Program-made: the position numbers and the translations under genes | Assembly (NCBI GenBank): GCA_947165045.1 | Contig: CAMUYW010000014.1 | Location: 1 to 58,250, forward strand | DNA: 58,250 nucleotides | DNA from: an uncultured Fibrobacter sp. | Lineage (GTDB): Bacteria > Fibrobacterota > Fibrobacteria > Fibrobacterales > Fibrobacteraceae | Reading direction: 5' to 3' | Part shown: positions 25,465 through 33,723 of the stretch, piece after piece | Position numbering within the stretch: position 1 is the first letter of the stretch | Layout: the number at the start of each line of letters is the position of its first letter | Notes under the pieces: model-generated | Database searches by the model: none | What the model was told of the DNA's origin: nothing | The model's input: only the letters and a program-made list of their open reading frames with translations

Positions 25465-25676
25465 GAACGCAAAGTAGGTGGATAAATTGTAAAAAATGAC
25501 GTTAAACTGTGAAAATCTTATTTTGAATATATACAATCTATCAACATTGCTATTTTATGGGCTTCAGTGATGGCTAGTTGTAAAAACAGCTGTTCGACGA
25601 CTGCGTTTGTCCGCCTCCCCTGCTTTTTGATGATATTTGTTGATAGAATTTTTGTTATATTTCGAACGGAGGATTT

Positions 25677-26480
25677 ATGCAGGACAATACGAAACGCGGT
25701 AAACATGCTCTCTTTTGGATGAAGGCGGTCTTAATTCTGTTTGCCGTTTTATTGTTGCAGATGATTTTAAATATTGTGGGAGCGCATTTTCTTTTACAGT
25801 CGTCCACGAGTCAATATTTTAGAGTGCTTGCATACTTAGTCGGTTTTGCGATTATGTTCAATTTTATTTTTACGTTTTGTGTTTGTATTGCAATATTTGT
25901 TTCGACGGTTTCTTTTGCGGTTAACTATTTGTCATGGCTCCATCGTGCTGTTTCGAATTTGCGTTTGCTGACGAATATGTCTTTTTCACCAATGGGTGCT
26001 GTCGTCCTCACCTGCATTCCGTTTGTCGGTTATTTTTTGAACTACCTGATATTCCGTGACATAGCCAAGAGTCAGGAAAAATGCATGCAGCAAAATCAGA
26101 TTCTCAAGGAACGTTTCCCCATAAAATTTTTAAATGCGTGGATTATTGCATCACTATTATTACTGGTGATTGTTATTGTTGCTCCAAGTCAGCTTGGATT
26201 TTTGACGGTCGTTTCTACGATGCTAGACGTGGATTGGGTTTTAAAAATTTTGGAAAAGATTTTGGTTATCGTTATTTGTGTTTTGTACATCAAGAGCTTT
26301 TCGGCTTACATCAAACAGGAACGTGAACTTTTCCAGTTCCACACCGAGACACTTTTTCAGAAACGTGTAGATGAAGCAATCCGCGAACGGGATATCGAAC
26401 GAGCCATCGCCCAACTCCGCAAAAGTGAAAATAAAGAAGCTCCAAAATCGGAAAACTCAGAATCCGATCAAGAAAAATAA
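25677..26480 (+). CDS. DUF4328-like multi-pass membrane protein
   Basis: A 267-residue protein with about five membrane segments (about 13-35, 46-77, 105-125, 150-175, 185-205) and a charged, helical C-terminal tail. The segment YLSWLHRAVSNLRLL followed by FSPMGAVVLTCIPFVGYFLNYL matches DUF4328 (W-L-h-R-A...N-L, then F-S-P and a proline-containing helix). The function is unknown. GGAGG upstream of the ATG supports the start. Confidence 0.75.
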   Translation: MQDNTKRGKHALFWMKAVLILFAVLLLQMILNIVGAHFLLQSSTSQYFRVLAYLVGFAIMFNFIFTFCVCIAIFVSTVSFAVNYLSWLHRAVSNLRLLTNMSFSPMGAVVLTCIPFVGYFLNYLIFRDIAKSQEKCMQQNQILKERFPIKFLNAWIIASLLLLVIVIVAPSQLGFLTVVSTMLDVDWVLKILEKILVIVICVLYIKSFSAYIKQERELFQFHTETLFQKRVDEAIRERDIERAIAQLRKSENKEAPKSENSESDQEK

Positions 26481-26504
26481 TTGGAACCGCGCCGAGTGCA
26501 TTGT

Positions 26505-26660
26505 GTCATCCTGACGCCAAAGGCGGAAGGATCCAGTGACTTTTTTAATCGTCATTCCTCTTCGAGGCTTGACGGCTGCACCTCGGTTATGACAAAATGT
26601 AGACGTTTTGTCGCGACACTTGGTTTGCTCGTCATTCCGGCCTCCGAGCAGGAATCTCCC
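26505..26660. repeat. Interspersed intergenic repeats
   Basis: The unit GTCATCCTGA-CGCC-AAA-GGCG-GAAGGATCCAG is followed by GTCATTCC units. They fill the gap between the membrane protein and the convergent glycosyltransferase, whose stop codon lies within the last copy. Confidence 0.7.
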
Positions 26661-27712
26661 TACAAATACGTCGCCACGAATTTTTTCTGGTATTCCAAAT
26701 CTTCGTGCGCCCAGTGCTTTTCTTCCATCGCCTGGTACTGCCAATTGATGGCTTGCATAAATTTTTCCGGATTGCAAAGATTCGCGAAAATTGCATCGAG
26801 CTCTTCGACCGTTGCACTTGAACCGACGAGCTGTTCCTTCGGAGCGTAGCTGTACGGACTCCCCGCAAAATCGCTCCCAATAAAAACGGCTCCGAGTGCG
26901 GCCGCTTCCTTGAGCTTCAAGTCGCTCTTCGCTTTATTGAAATTGTTGTTCGCGAGCGGCGTGATGTAAAAGTCGGGCTTGTAACTTGCAGTTGTCGATG
27001 CAAACTGCATGAAGTTCGTGTAAGGAATCTTCGTGAATTTTCCGTCGAGGTCCTTCAGAAATTCCGGCTCGCCGAAAATTTGGAAGTCGATGCTCCCGTC
27101 CTCGATATGCTTGCGAATCCATGGAATCCAGGCGCCTTCGAGGTCTCCCGGAATCTCGCTTGTGAAATGCCCGAGACTCCCCGCGTACATCACCTTCGGT
27201 TTGCCGGTGAATGCTGCCGTCCTCTTCTCCATCCCGAACAGCGACTTTGAAACACCGTTCGGCATAACCACTGCGTTTACGCCCAGGTCCGACTTGATGC
27301 GGCTTGCGAGATAACGCGTCGAGCAGACCACTATATCGAAAAGCGGCAAAACCTGCTTGAGACTCGTGAGCATCATCTGGTCATGATTCGGAATCTGCTT
27401 TGCGTACGATGCGATGACCGGCGAAAGATCCCACTGCAAATCGTCCAAGTCCGTCACCAACTTGAACCCGCATTCCTTCTTGAGCTTCGAATAGAACAAC
27501 GCAATCTGCGCACGCCCCGGCGCCGTCGGCTTCTGCAAAATCACCGCCCGCGTTAGCTTGAGCGCGTCTTTGTTGTTGCAAATAATTTGCGTAATCGAAG
27601 GCACGACCTGAAAATCATTTGCTCCCATGAACTGCGAAAGCGGAGCGATGCAACGAACCCAGTCCGATTGCGCCATGTCGTAAGGATGCACGATAACTTG
27701 CGATTTGATCAT
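26660..27712 (-). CDS. GT4-like glycosyltransferase
   Basis: A 350-residue GT-B-type protein. KLVTDLDDLQWDLS, VVCSTRYLASRIKSDLG and VVMPNGVSKSLF are typical of the N-terminal domain and inter-domain hinge. VMYAGSLGHF starts the donor domain, and DLKLKEAAALGAVFIGSDFAG carries the conserved Glu region. It probably adds a sugar to a surface polysaccharide. Its last codons run into the intergenic repeat at 26.6 kb, so the natural C-terminus may have been changed. Confidence 0.8.
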   Translation of the reverse strand: MIKSQVIVHPYDMAQSDWVRCIAPLSQFMGANDFQVVPSITQIICNNKDALKLTRAVILQKPTAPGRAQIALFYSKLKKECGFKLVTDLDDLQWDLSPVIASYAKQIPNHDQMMLTSLKQVLPLFDIVVCSTRYLASRIKSDLGVNAVVMPNGVSKSLFGMEKRTAAFTGKPKVMYAGSLGHFTSEIPGDLEGAWIPWIRKHIEDGSIDFQIFGEPEFLKDLDGKFTKIPYTNFMQFASTTASYKPDFYITPLANNNFNKAKSDLKLKEAAALGAVFIGSDFAGSPYSYAPKEQLVGSSATVEELDAIFANLCNPEKFMQAINWQYQAMEEKHWAHEDLEYQKKFVATYL

Positions 27713-28143
27713 GATGGAAAAAGTAGTAAAAAGTTTTGAGGAACGCGGAAGTGATTAGCAAAGGAACTGCGCGGAGAATGCTAGAAAGATCACGCGGGAT
27801 GTGAGCGGATCCTTCCCCTGCTCTGTCATCCCGGACCCCGTTCCGGGATCACCTTTTGGTTGTGTCATCCTGAGCGAAGTCGAAGGATCCAGTGAAATTC
27901 CTAGTGATGTCACCCCGGATTTATTCCGGGGTCGCCATTGGTTTAATTAAGTACATGTCTCCCCCGCTCCCCTTCCTCTAGCGTCGTCATTCTCACGTAG
28001 GTGAGAATCTATTGCATATAAACATTGTCCATAACAGATAAAAGTAAGAAGTTTATAAAAAACTTACTTTAGATTCGTTTGTTGACAATATGTTGATATT
28101 TGTATAAATTAGGCGGGAAAAAATGCAACAATAAAGGTTTTTT
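27713..28143. repeat. Repeat-rich gap at the left edge of the defence island
   Basis: No gene is visible. Four repeat units follow one another: ATCCCGGA/TCCGGGAT hairpin (27828-27850), GTCATCCTGAGCGAAG...GGATCCAG (27863-27892), ACCCCGGA/TTCCGGGGT hairpin (27911-27931) and ATTCTCAC/GTGAGAAT hairpin (27989-28008). The A/T-rich promoter area of rdrA begins after about 28020. Confidence 0.75.
28082..28108 (+). promoter_or_regulatory. Candidate promoter of rdrA-rdrB
   Basis: TTGACA at 28082-28087 and TATAAA at 28103-28108 are 15 bases apart, slightly short of the ideal 17. It lies 36 bases upstream of the rdrA ATG, with AAAGG at about 28133-28137 as the ribosome binding site. Confidence 0.45.
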
Positions 28144-31056
28144 ATGTCTGACAATACTTCAAACATTAGTAATGATTTTAAATTCTTCCATAACGCAGAA
28201 ACAAGACTCTATATACAGGGATCGGAAGAAAAAGAAACGTCCATTTTTAGTAATGTATATAAGGCTTTTTTTAGTGAACTCAAAGACAAATTGTCTGATA
28301 TAAGAAACATTGGAAACTATGATAAAGAATCACAAAATAACTTGAATAATATATTCGCGTTTGTTGGTGAGAGAGGTTCAGGAAAAACTTCTTGTATGCT
28401 TTCTATTGCGAAAATGTTAGAGGAAGAAAGTAATGCTGATTCTAGTAAAGATAATATAAAGTATAGTGTTCTAGAAACAATTGATCCATCGTTTTTTGAT
28501 GTAAACACGAATATATTAGATATTGTTCTTGGTCGCATGTTTAGTGCATTCAAAAAAGAATGGGATAGTGGAAAACATGATTCTGTAAATGAAAAAAATC
28601 AGTTATTAGAATCCTTTGAAAAAGTTAAGCAATCCATTTCTCAGATAAATGCTAAAAGATCTAATGATGGGAGTTGCTTTTGTGAAGAAGATAATGTCGA
28701 TAAACTTATAAATTTAAGTGCTTCGGTGAATTTGAAATGGGATATTCATGAACTGATTCAAAAGTATTTAAAGTTTTTTAGCATGAATATTCTTGTTATT
28801 CCAATAGACGATATTGATTTACATTCGAAATGTGCTTATGAAATGGTTGAGCAAATTCGGAAATATCTTATTCAATATAACGTTATTATTTTAATGGCTT
28901 TGAAAATTGAACAGCTAGATAAAGTTGTTGAAAGTAATTATGTTAAAGAATTCAACAATTTGTTTGCCAAAGATCTATTATCGTGTGATGATATTGCCAA
29001 TATGGCAAATAAGTATCTTATAAAGCTTATTCCTGACAATCATCGATTTGTTTTGCCTACTATTGATGTAATGTATGATAAAATTGTTAATATATATGAA
29101 AAATCAAATTCTGCAATAGAGAACTCTGTCAAGTTTCTTAACCAAAATTGGAATAAAATAAAAATAAATTCGGGTTACCCAGCAAGATACATAATATTAA
29201 AATTGATTTTTGATAAAACACGCTATTTGTTTTATCATATGCATGGATCAACAAGTATGATTATTCCGCATACTTTACGAGAGTATAATCAATTGTTGGA
29301 AATGCTGCTAAATATGGAAGATTATGAAAAAATCGATTCCATGAGTGGAAAACTGCATAATAAGAGTGTTTTTAAGAATTATTTTATTCAGTCTTGGTGT
29401 AGAAGTAATTTAAAGGAAGAAGATTGTTTTTTTGTTAAAGAACTTTTTGCTATTGCAGATCCGTCAATTATAAATAAGATTGTTATTCAGAAAATAATTA
29501 ATCGTTATCAAGATTTGTTTGAGAAGAAAGAAGGTGAAGTAGAAAAAATTCTTAATGATAAGAATAAAACATATAATATATCAGTGGGTGACGTGAATTT
29601 ACTATTGCGACTCATTAAGGGAACGTTAACGCAGTATAAGGATAAGGCTTTTATTTTTGCTATAGAAACATTTTATTCTATAAAATTATACGAATACTAT
29701 GATTTAAATACGGAGCAAGAATTAAAGAGAGAAAGCGAAAAGATAGAGAAGGAAGTTGTAGTAAAGAGTGTCTTAGATGAATTTGAACCGTATGAAATTA
29801 TAGTTGGTGGTTCGCTATATAATTTAAAAAGTGATGATGGAATAGTCATTCCTAGAAATGGAATTGAAAATAAAAGAAGGGATCGAAGAATAATTTCTTT
29901 AAAAACAATAAGAGATTCTTTAAAGAATCTTATAGCAAAAGATGAATTACAAGAAACAGAAAAGAAAGAATTTAGATTGATTGAATTCTTTGCGTTGTTT
30001 ACCTTGAGAAGAAGCTATGATCTTATTGAAGATGATGAAAGCCGCTTTAGTGATTATCGAATTAAGGATGATGTTGTTTATGCATCTGTGTTTAGTTCAG
30101 GACAGGAATATATATGGTTTGATATAATGTCTGTGTTTTCAAATTTACCAAATGTGAAAAGATGTTATAATCGAATTGATGAGAAATTATTTGATAAAGC
30201 GGAAAAAATGGAAGATTCGCTGTATAATTTGTTAATAGATTACTGTAAAAAAAATCGCACTCATACAAGAAATGGAGAACATGCTTTATTATCATACAGT
30301 TCCATTCGTAATATGGAAATATTAAATGATTTCTTTAATTATTTGAAAGTCAATTTTGGAAAAAGAAAATATCCTGCAGATAACCGTAAAAGTTTAATGG
30401 AATTTTTTAAGGGTGTTCAAGGATATGTTATAAAGTCTTATAAAGAAAGTGGCGAAAATGAAAATGCCGATACGGAATGGCGCAAAATAGATTTTGGGTT
30501 TGTAGAAAAGTTTATTGATGTATTGCAAGAAGATGAAATACAGGATAAGTTTGACAGAATTTTTAAGAGTATAAATGAAAATAAAACACAAGTGGATACG
30601 AATTCACTTGTAAATAGTATGAAAAATTTATCGAGTGATGATTTAACTAGTGTTGCTGGCCAATTACTAAAGGCTGCTAAAGTAGGATATGAAAATAAGA
30701 GTAATGTTGAAAAGGGAGTAATTGATCTTGCTGAATCAATGATTGAAAAAAGTAAAAAAAATAATTTAAAGAATTTAAATAAAATTGATAATCAGAAAGA
30801 AATACCTCCCATTTGGGAAATAATTGAGGATTTAAATAAACTATTCGATAAGTCTAGATATTATTCAACTGCGGAAGTTCGGAGGATAATTCGAGATGAA
30901 TTGAGACGTGAAGGGTTATTAAATGATAATGCCACTAGTTGGATTGGTAAAAATGTTCGTAATGCGTTAAATCGTTGGTCAAATCCTGAAATTGAGAAGA
31001 TTATCGAAATGTTTGCTACTTATTATATAACACACAATCGGAAAATAAATGACTAA
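28144..31056 (+). CDS. rdrA: RADAR system ATPase RdrA
   Basis: A 970-residue AT-rich gene product. The P-loop NTPase domain at the N-terminus has Walker A GERGSGKT at 75-82 and Walker B ILVIPIDDID at about 216-225. The rest is mostly helical and charged. In known RADAR systems RdrA is a heptameric ATPase that senses phage and works with the deaminase RdrB. I base the assignment on the ATPase size and motifs plus the overlapping deaminase gene. It overlaps rdrB by eight bases (ATGACTAA). Low GC suggests horizontal transfer. Confidence 0.85.
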   Translation: MSDNTSNISNDFKFFHNAETRLYIQGSEEKETSIFSNVYKAFFSELKDKLSDIRNIGNYDKESQNNLNNIFAFVGERGSGKTSCMLSIAKMLEEESNADSSKDNIKYSVLETIDPSFFDVNTNILDIVLGRMFSAFKKEWDSGKHDSVNEKNQLLESFEKVKQSISQINAKRSNDGSCFCEEDNVDKLINLSASVNLKWDIHELIQKYLKFFSMNILVIPIDDIDLHSKCAYEMVEQIRKYLIQYNVIILMALKIEQLDKVVESNYVKEFNNLFAKDLLSCDDIANMANKYLIKLIPDNHRFVLPTIDVMYDKIVNIYEKSNSAIENSVKFLNQNWNKIKINSGYPARYIILKLIFDKTRYLFYHMHGSTSMIIPHTLREYNQLLEMLLNMEDYEKIDSMSGKLHNKSVFKNYFIQSWCRSNLKEEDCFFVKELFAIADPSIINKIVIQKIINRYQDLFEKKEGEVEKILNDKNKTYNISVGDVNLLLRLIKGTLTQYKDKAFIFAIETFYSIKLYEYYDLNTEQELKRESEKIEKEVVVKSVLDEFEPYEIIVGGSLYNLKSDDGIVIPRNGIENKRRDRRIISLKTIRDSLKNLIAKDELQETEKKEFRLIEFFALFTLRRSYDLIEDDESRFSDYRIKDDVVYASVFSSGQEYIWFDIMSVFSNLPNVKRCYNRIDEKLFDKAEKMEDSLYNLLIDYCKKNRTHTRNGEHALLSYSSIRNMEILNDFFNYLKVNFGKRKYPADNRKSLMEFFKGVQGYVIKSYKESGENENADTEWRKIDFGFVEKFIDVLQEDEIQDKFDRIFKSINENKTQVDTNSLVNSMKNLSSDDLTSVAGQLLKAAKVGYENKSNVEKGVIDLAESMIEKSKKNNLKNLNKIDNQKEIPPIWEIIEDLNKLFDKSRYYSTAEVRRIIRDELRREGLLNDNATSWIGKNVRNALNRWSNPEIEKIIEMFATYYITHNRKIND

Positions 31057-33628
31057 CTTAAATGCAGTCCTTCAAGTATATTTTGTTGATGCTGATATTG
31101 ATGATGTATTAAATTCTGCTATTTGGATTCAATCATCAAATTTTCCAGTATTATCTATTAGTGAAGGGATGAACGAACAAACGTTTCGTCGTCTCTTCAT
31201 TAATCACAATTCGATGTATGGAACTGATGTAGTTAGTAATATATATCAGTTGGCTAATAAGTGGAGATATGTGGAAGGTGTTGAGAAGCCCAGTCTTTTT
31301 AATATACTTGCCCATGCTACAGATAAGATACTTCGATGGGTGAATGATGAACCTATATGTGATTATAATAGCTATCTTCGTTGGAATGATATTTCTTCAA
31401 TAGTTGGTGAAGATCTTCTGACAACGTCATATTTGGCATTCCGTTCAGTTCGTGAAAATTTAAAAGTCAGTTCTTTTGCCTGGAAACCTTGCATTACTTC
31501 ATACAATCCAGAATTGAATCATATATTGGAAAAGGGATTGGGTGAATTACATTTTCATATGCTTGGTTCTTCTTTGGGTTTTGATGTCACTTGGATGTCT
31601 TTAATGAATTCAGAAAGCATAGGCGGTGAATTAAAGAAAAATTTAGACGGATTGAATAAATATCTATATGAATGGGTGGAAAAAGCGCGTGCATCCCGAA
31701 TTTTTTTGTATAAAAGATTAAAATATAAAGATATTGATTTTAAAAAAGATGAATTATATAGGCTTTTGAAGGATGATGCACAATCTCTTCCATACCATGT
31801 AACATATTTAAGAAGCGAAATAACAAATGAAAAAATAAATGCTTATCGCTTTGGGCGAGATTGTTTGGATTATGCTATAAGTGGGGCGATGTCAGAACGA
31901 GATCGTAAAAGGTATTATAACGTACCTTTGATTGGGGAAAGAAAATTATTGTACAATCATTTAAAAGAGATTTTTTCTGGAAATGAAGAGTATAGTGATT
32001 GTGTACTTCCTTTATATATTTATTTACTTGTAAAAAATAAATTCCGCAAATATATAGTACAAAATGATTCTACAAAGGGTTTTTCTTATTTCCAAGAAAT
32101 TCAATCGAGAAAAAGTAAGTACATAGATGAAAAATACAAAAAATTATTTCAATTTATGGCTGTGCAAACAACAATTGGTAATCAGCCTATACAAAAATTG
32201 GAAATGCGAATTACTCCTGAAAATAATTCATCTGATTTAAAAAAAGACTTGAGAGAATATAATGTTGCTGTCAATGATGAATTGTTAAGGCTGAAAGAAC
32301 CGAATATTGTTCATGCGAAAAAAACAAAAGTAGGCTATGTTATTCATTTTTTGAAAAGATCTGAAAAGAAATGTGATGCGAAATTAGATAGGGGTGATTC
32401 TTGCCGACATAGTGTGTACAGAAAAGATCTGGAGAAGCAAGCGAATGCAATTGCTCAATTAATTCGCGATAATAGCATGTATATAAAAGGGGGATTTCGT
32501 CCATATTTTTGCAATAATGAAAAGTTTATTGAAAAGATAAAAAAGCGTCCATATGTATATCCGATTATAGGAATTGATGCTGCTAGTTCAGAATTTGGGT
32601 GCCGTCCCGAAGTTTTCGCTCCGGTTTTTAGGCGTCTAAGAGCTGTTTCTCGTAGAAATAATTTGGATTCTTTTTATGAAAAAAATGATATGCAACTCGG
32701 AAGAACTTTTCATGTAGGTGAGGATTTTTATGATATTGTTGATGGATTGCGAGCCATTGATGAATGTATATATTTCTTGAATTTTGAAAGTGGTGATCGT
32801 ATAGGTCATGCTGTAGCTTTAGGCATAAATGCATATAATTATTACAAAACTCGAAATTTTAATATTGTTTTGCCAATGCAAATTTTACTTGATAATGCAG
32901 TATGGCTTCTTAAAAAAATGGAAGAATATTCTATTAATGATTTATATGGAACGAAGTATAAATTAAAAGAAATCTTCGAAACTTATTTTCGTATGATTTA
33001 TACTAATATAGATGCTTCAATAGAAGATTATTATGCATCTTGGTTGCTACGCGGCGATGAACCATCTCGTACAAAAGAAAGCTTGAAATCAGAATGGAAA
33101 TTATGCGCCGAAAACAATTTTAAGCCTATTTTTAAACAAATACGTCTCAATGAAAAGGCTTTAGATCTTTATGGAAAATATCACTATTGTAAAAAAGTAA
33201 AAGAAAAAGGAGAAGAAATAGTTGAGTATCAGCTTGATGATGGTGATGTACTTATAATAAATGAAGTTCAGAAAAAAATGCGGCAAAAAATTGCACGTGA
33301 AAAAATTGCCATTGAAACGAACCCAACTTCAAATTTGAGAATTACTGATATTGATAGATACTCTAAACATCCGATAACAGCGTTTTGTAATAGAGGGTTG
33401 AAGCCGAATTATGACCCAGATCAAATAACGGTTTCCATTAATACAGATGATCAGGGTGTTTTTGCAACATCACTAGAAAAGGAATATACGCTAATTTCAT
33501 GTGCTCTTGAAAAGAAACGTAATGATGATGGAACTCCAACGTATTCGCCTAAGGATATATATAAATGGTTAGATGATGTTCGAGAATCAAGCCTTGTAAG
33601 TAGTTTTTTGGATGATGAAATGAGTTAA
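31049..33628 (+). CDS. rdrB: RADAR system adenosine deaminase RdrB
   Basis: An 859-residue divergent member of the adenosine/AMP deaminase superfamily. The metal motif is ELHFH (H168, H170), preceded by Gly-Leu-Gly. After a long insertion (about 190-500) come TFHVGED (H555, E558, the catalytic Glu region), GDRIGHAV (H587) and VSINTDDQG (D800, D801), the usual C-terminal metal and substrate aspartates. NPTSNLRI precedes the HP motif. RdrB in described systems forms large shells and deaminates adenosine nucleotides during infection. No accessory membrane gene of the Csx27/SLATT type follows. Confidence 0.87.
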   Translation: MTNLNAVLQVYFVDADIDDVLNSAIWIQSSNFPVLSISEGMNEQTFRRLFINHNSMYGTDVVSNIYQLANKWRYVEGVEKPSLFNILAHATDKILRWVNDEPICDYNSYLRWNDISSIVGEDLLTTSYLAFRSVRENLKVSSFAWKPCITSYNPELNHILEKGLGELHFHMLGSSLGFDVTWMSLMNSESIGGELKKNLDGLNKYLYEWVEKARASRIFLYKRLKYKDIDFKKDELYRLLKDDAQSLPYHVTYLRSEITNEKINAYRFGRDCLDYAISGAMSERDRKRYYNVPLIGERKLLYNHLKEIFSGNEEYSDCVLPLYIYLLVKNKFRKYIVQNDSTKGFSYFQEIQSRKSKYIDEKYKKLFQFMAVQTTIGNQPIQKLEMRITPENNSSDLKKDLREYNVAVNDELLRLKEPNIVHAKKTKVGYVIHFLKRSEKKCDAKLDRGDSCRHSVYRKDLEKQANAIAQLIRDNSMYIKGGFRPYFCNNEKFIEKIKKRPYVYPIIGIDAASSEFGCRPEVFAPVFRRLRAVSRRNNLDSFYEKNDMQLGRTFHVGEDFYDIVDGLRAIDECIYFLNFESGDRIGHAVALGINAYNYYKTRNFNIVLPMQILLDNAVWLLKKMEEYSINDLYGTKYKLKEIFETYFRMIYTNIDASIEDYYASWLLRGDEPSRTKESLKSEWKLCAENNFKPIFKQIRLNEKALDLYGKYHYCKKVKEKGEEIVEYQLDDGDVLIINEVQKKMRQKIAREKIAIETNPTSNLRITDIDRYSKHPITAFCNRGLKPNYDPDQITVSINTDDQGVFATSLEKEYTLISCALEKKRNDDGTPTYSPKDIYKWLDDVRESSLVSSFLDDEMS

Positions 33629-33631
33629 AAA

Positions 33632-33664
33632 AAAACGGTCATCGTTTTTCACGATGACCGTTTT
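33632..33664. terminator. Bidirectional terminator between rdrB and the YobI-like pair
   Basis: A 14-bp perfect stem (33632-33645, 33651-33664; core CGGTCATCG/CGATGACCG) is flanked by an A-run on the left and a T-run on the right. It can end both the plus-strand rdrB and the convergent minus-strand gene. A near copy of the hairpin is at 38106-38128. Confidence 0.85.
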
Positions 33665-33723
33665 AAATGCACAGAGATTGGTTGTGTTAAGCGTTTTTCA
33701 TAACGATATTTTAGTATGATATT

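Larger units (their letters stand above)
25245..25676. other. Candidate replication origin region (oriC)
   Basis: This 432-bp gap contains a perfect DnaA box TGTGGATAA at 25314-25322 (minus-strand TTATCCACA). A one-mismatch box GGTGGATAA lies at 25477-25485 and TTTTCCACT at about 25434-25442. It also holds several TGTTGATAG/CTATCAACA words, long A/T-rich stretches, and two sites with the parS core. It lies at the point where gene direction switches from mostly minus to mostly plus. The assignment is inference. Confidence 0.55.

Noticed and set aside
19918..28016. Possible CRISPR array made by the repeated GTCATCCTGA-type units
   Set aside because: Units are irregularly spaced, occur in both orientations and lie in separate gaps; there are no regular spacers or cas genes.
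28144..33628. Reading the rdrB-like gene as ordinary adenosine deaminase of purine salvage
   Set aside because: The protein is more than twice the usual length, has a large insertion between metal motifs and is coupled to a large ATPase; this fits RADAR and not salvage.
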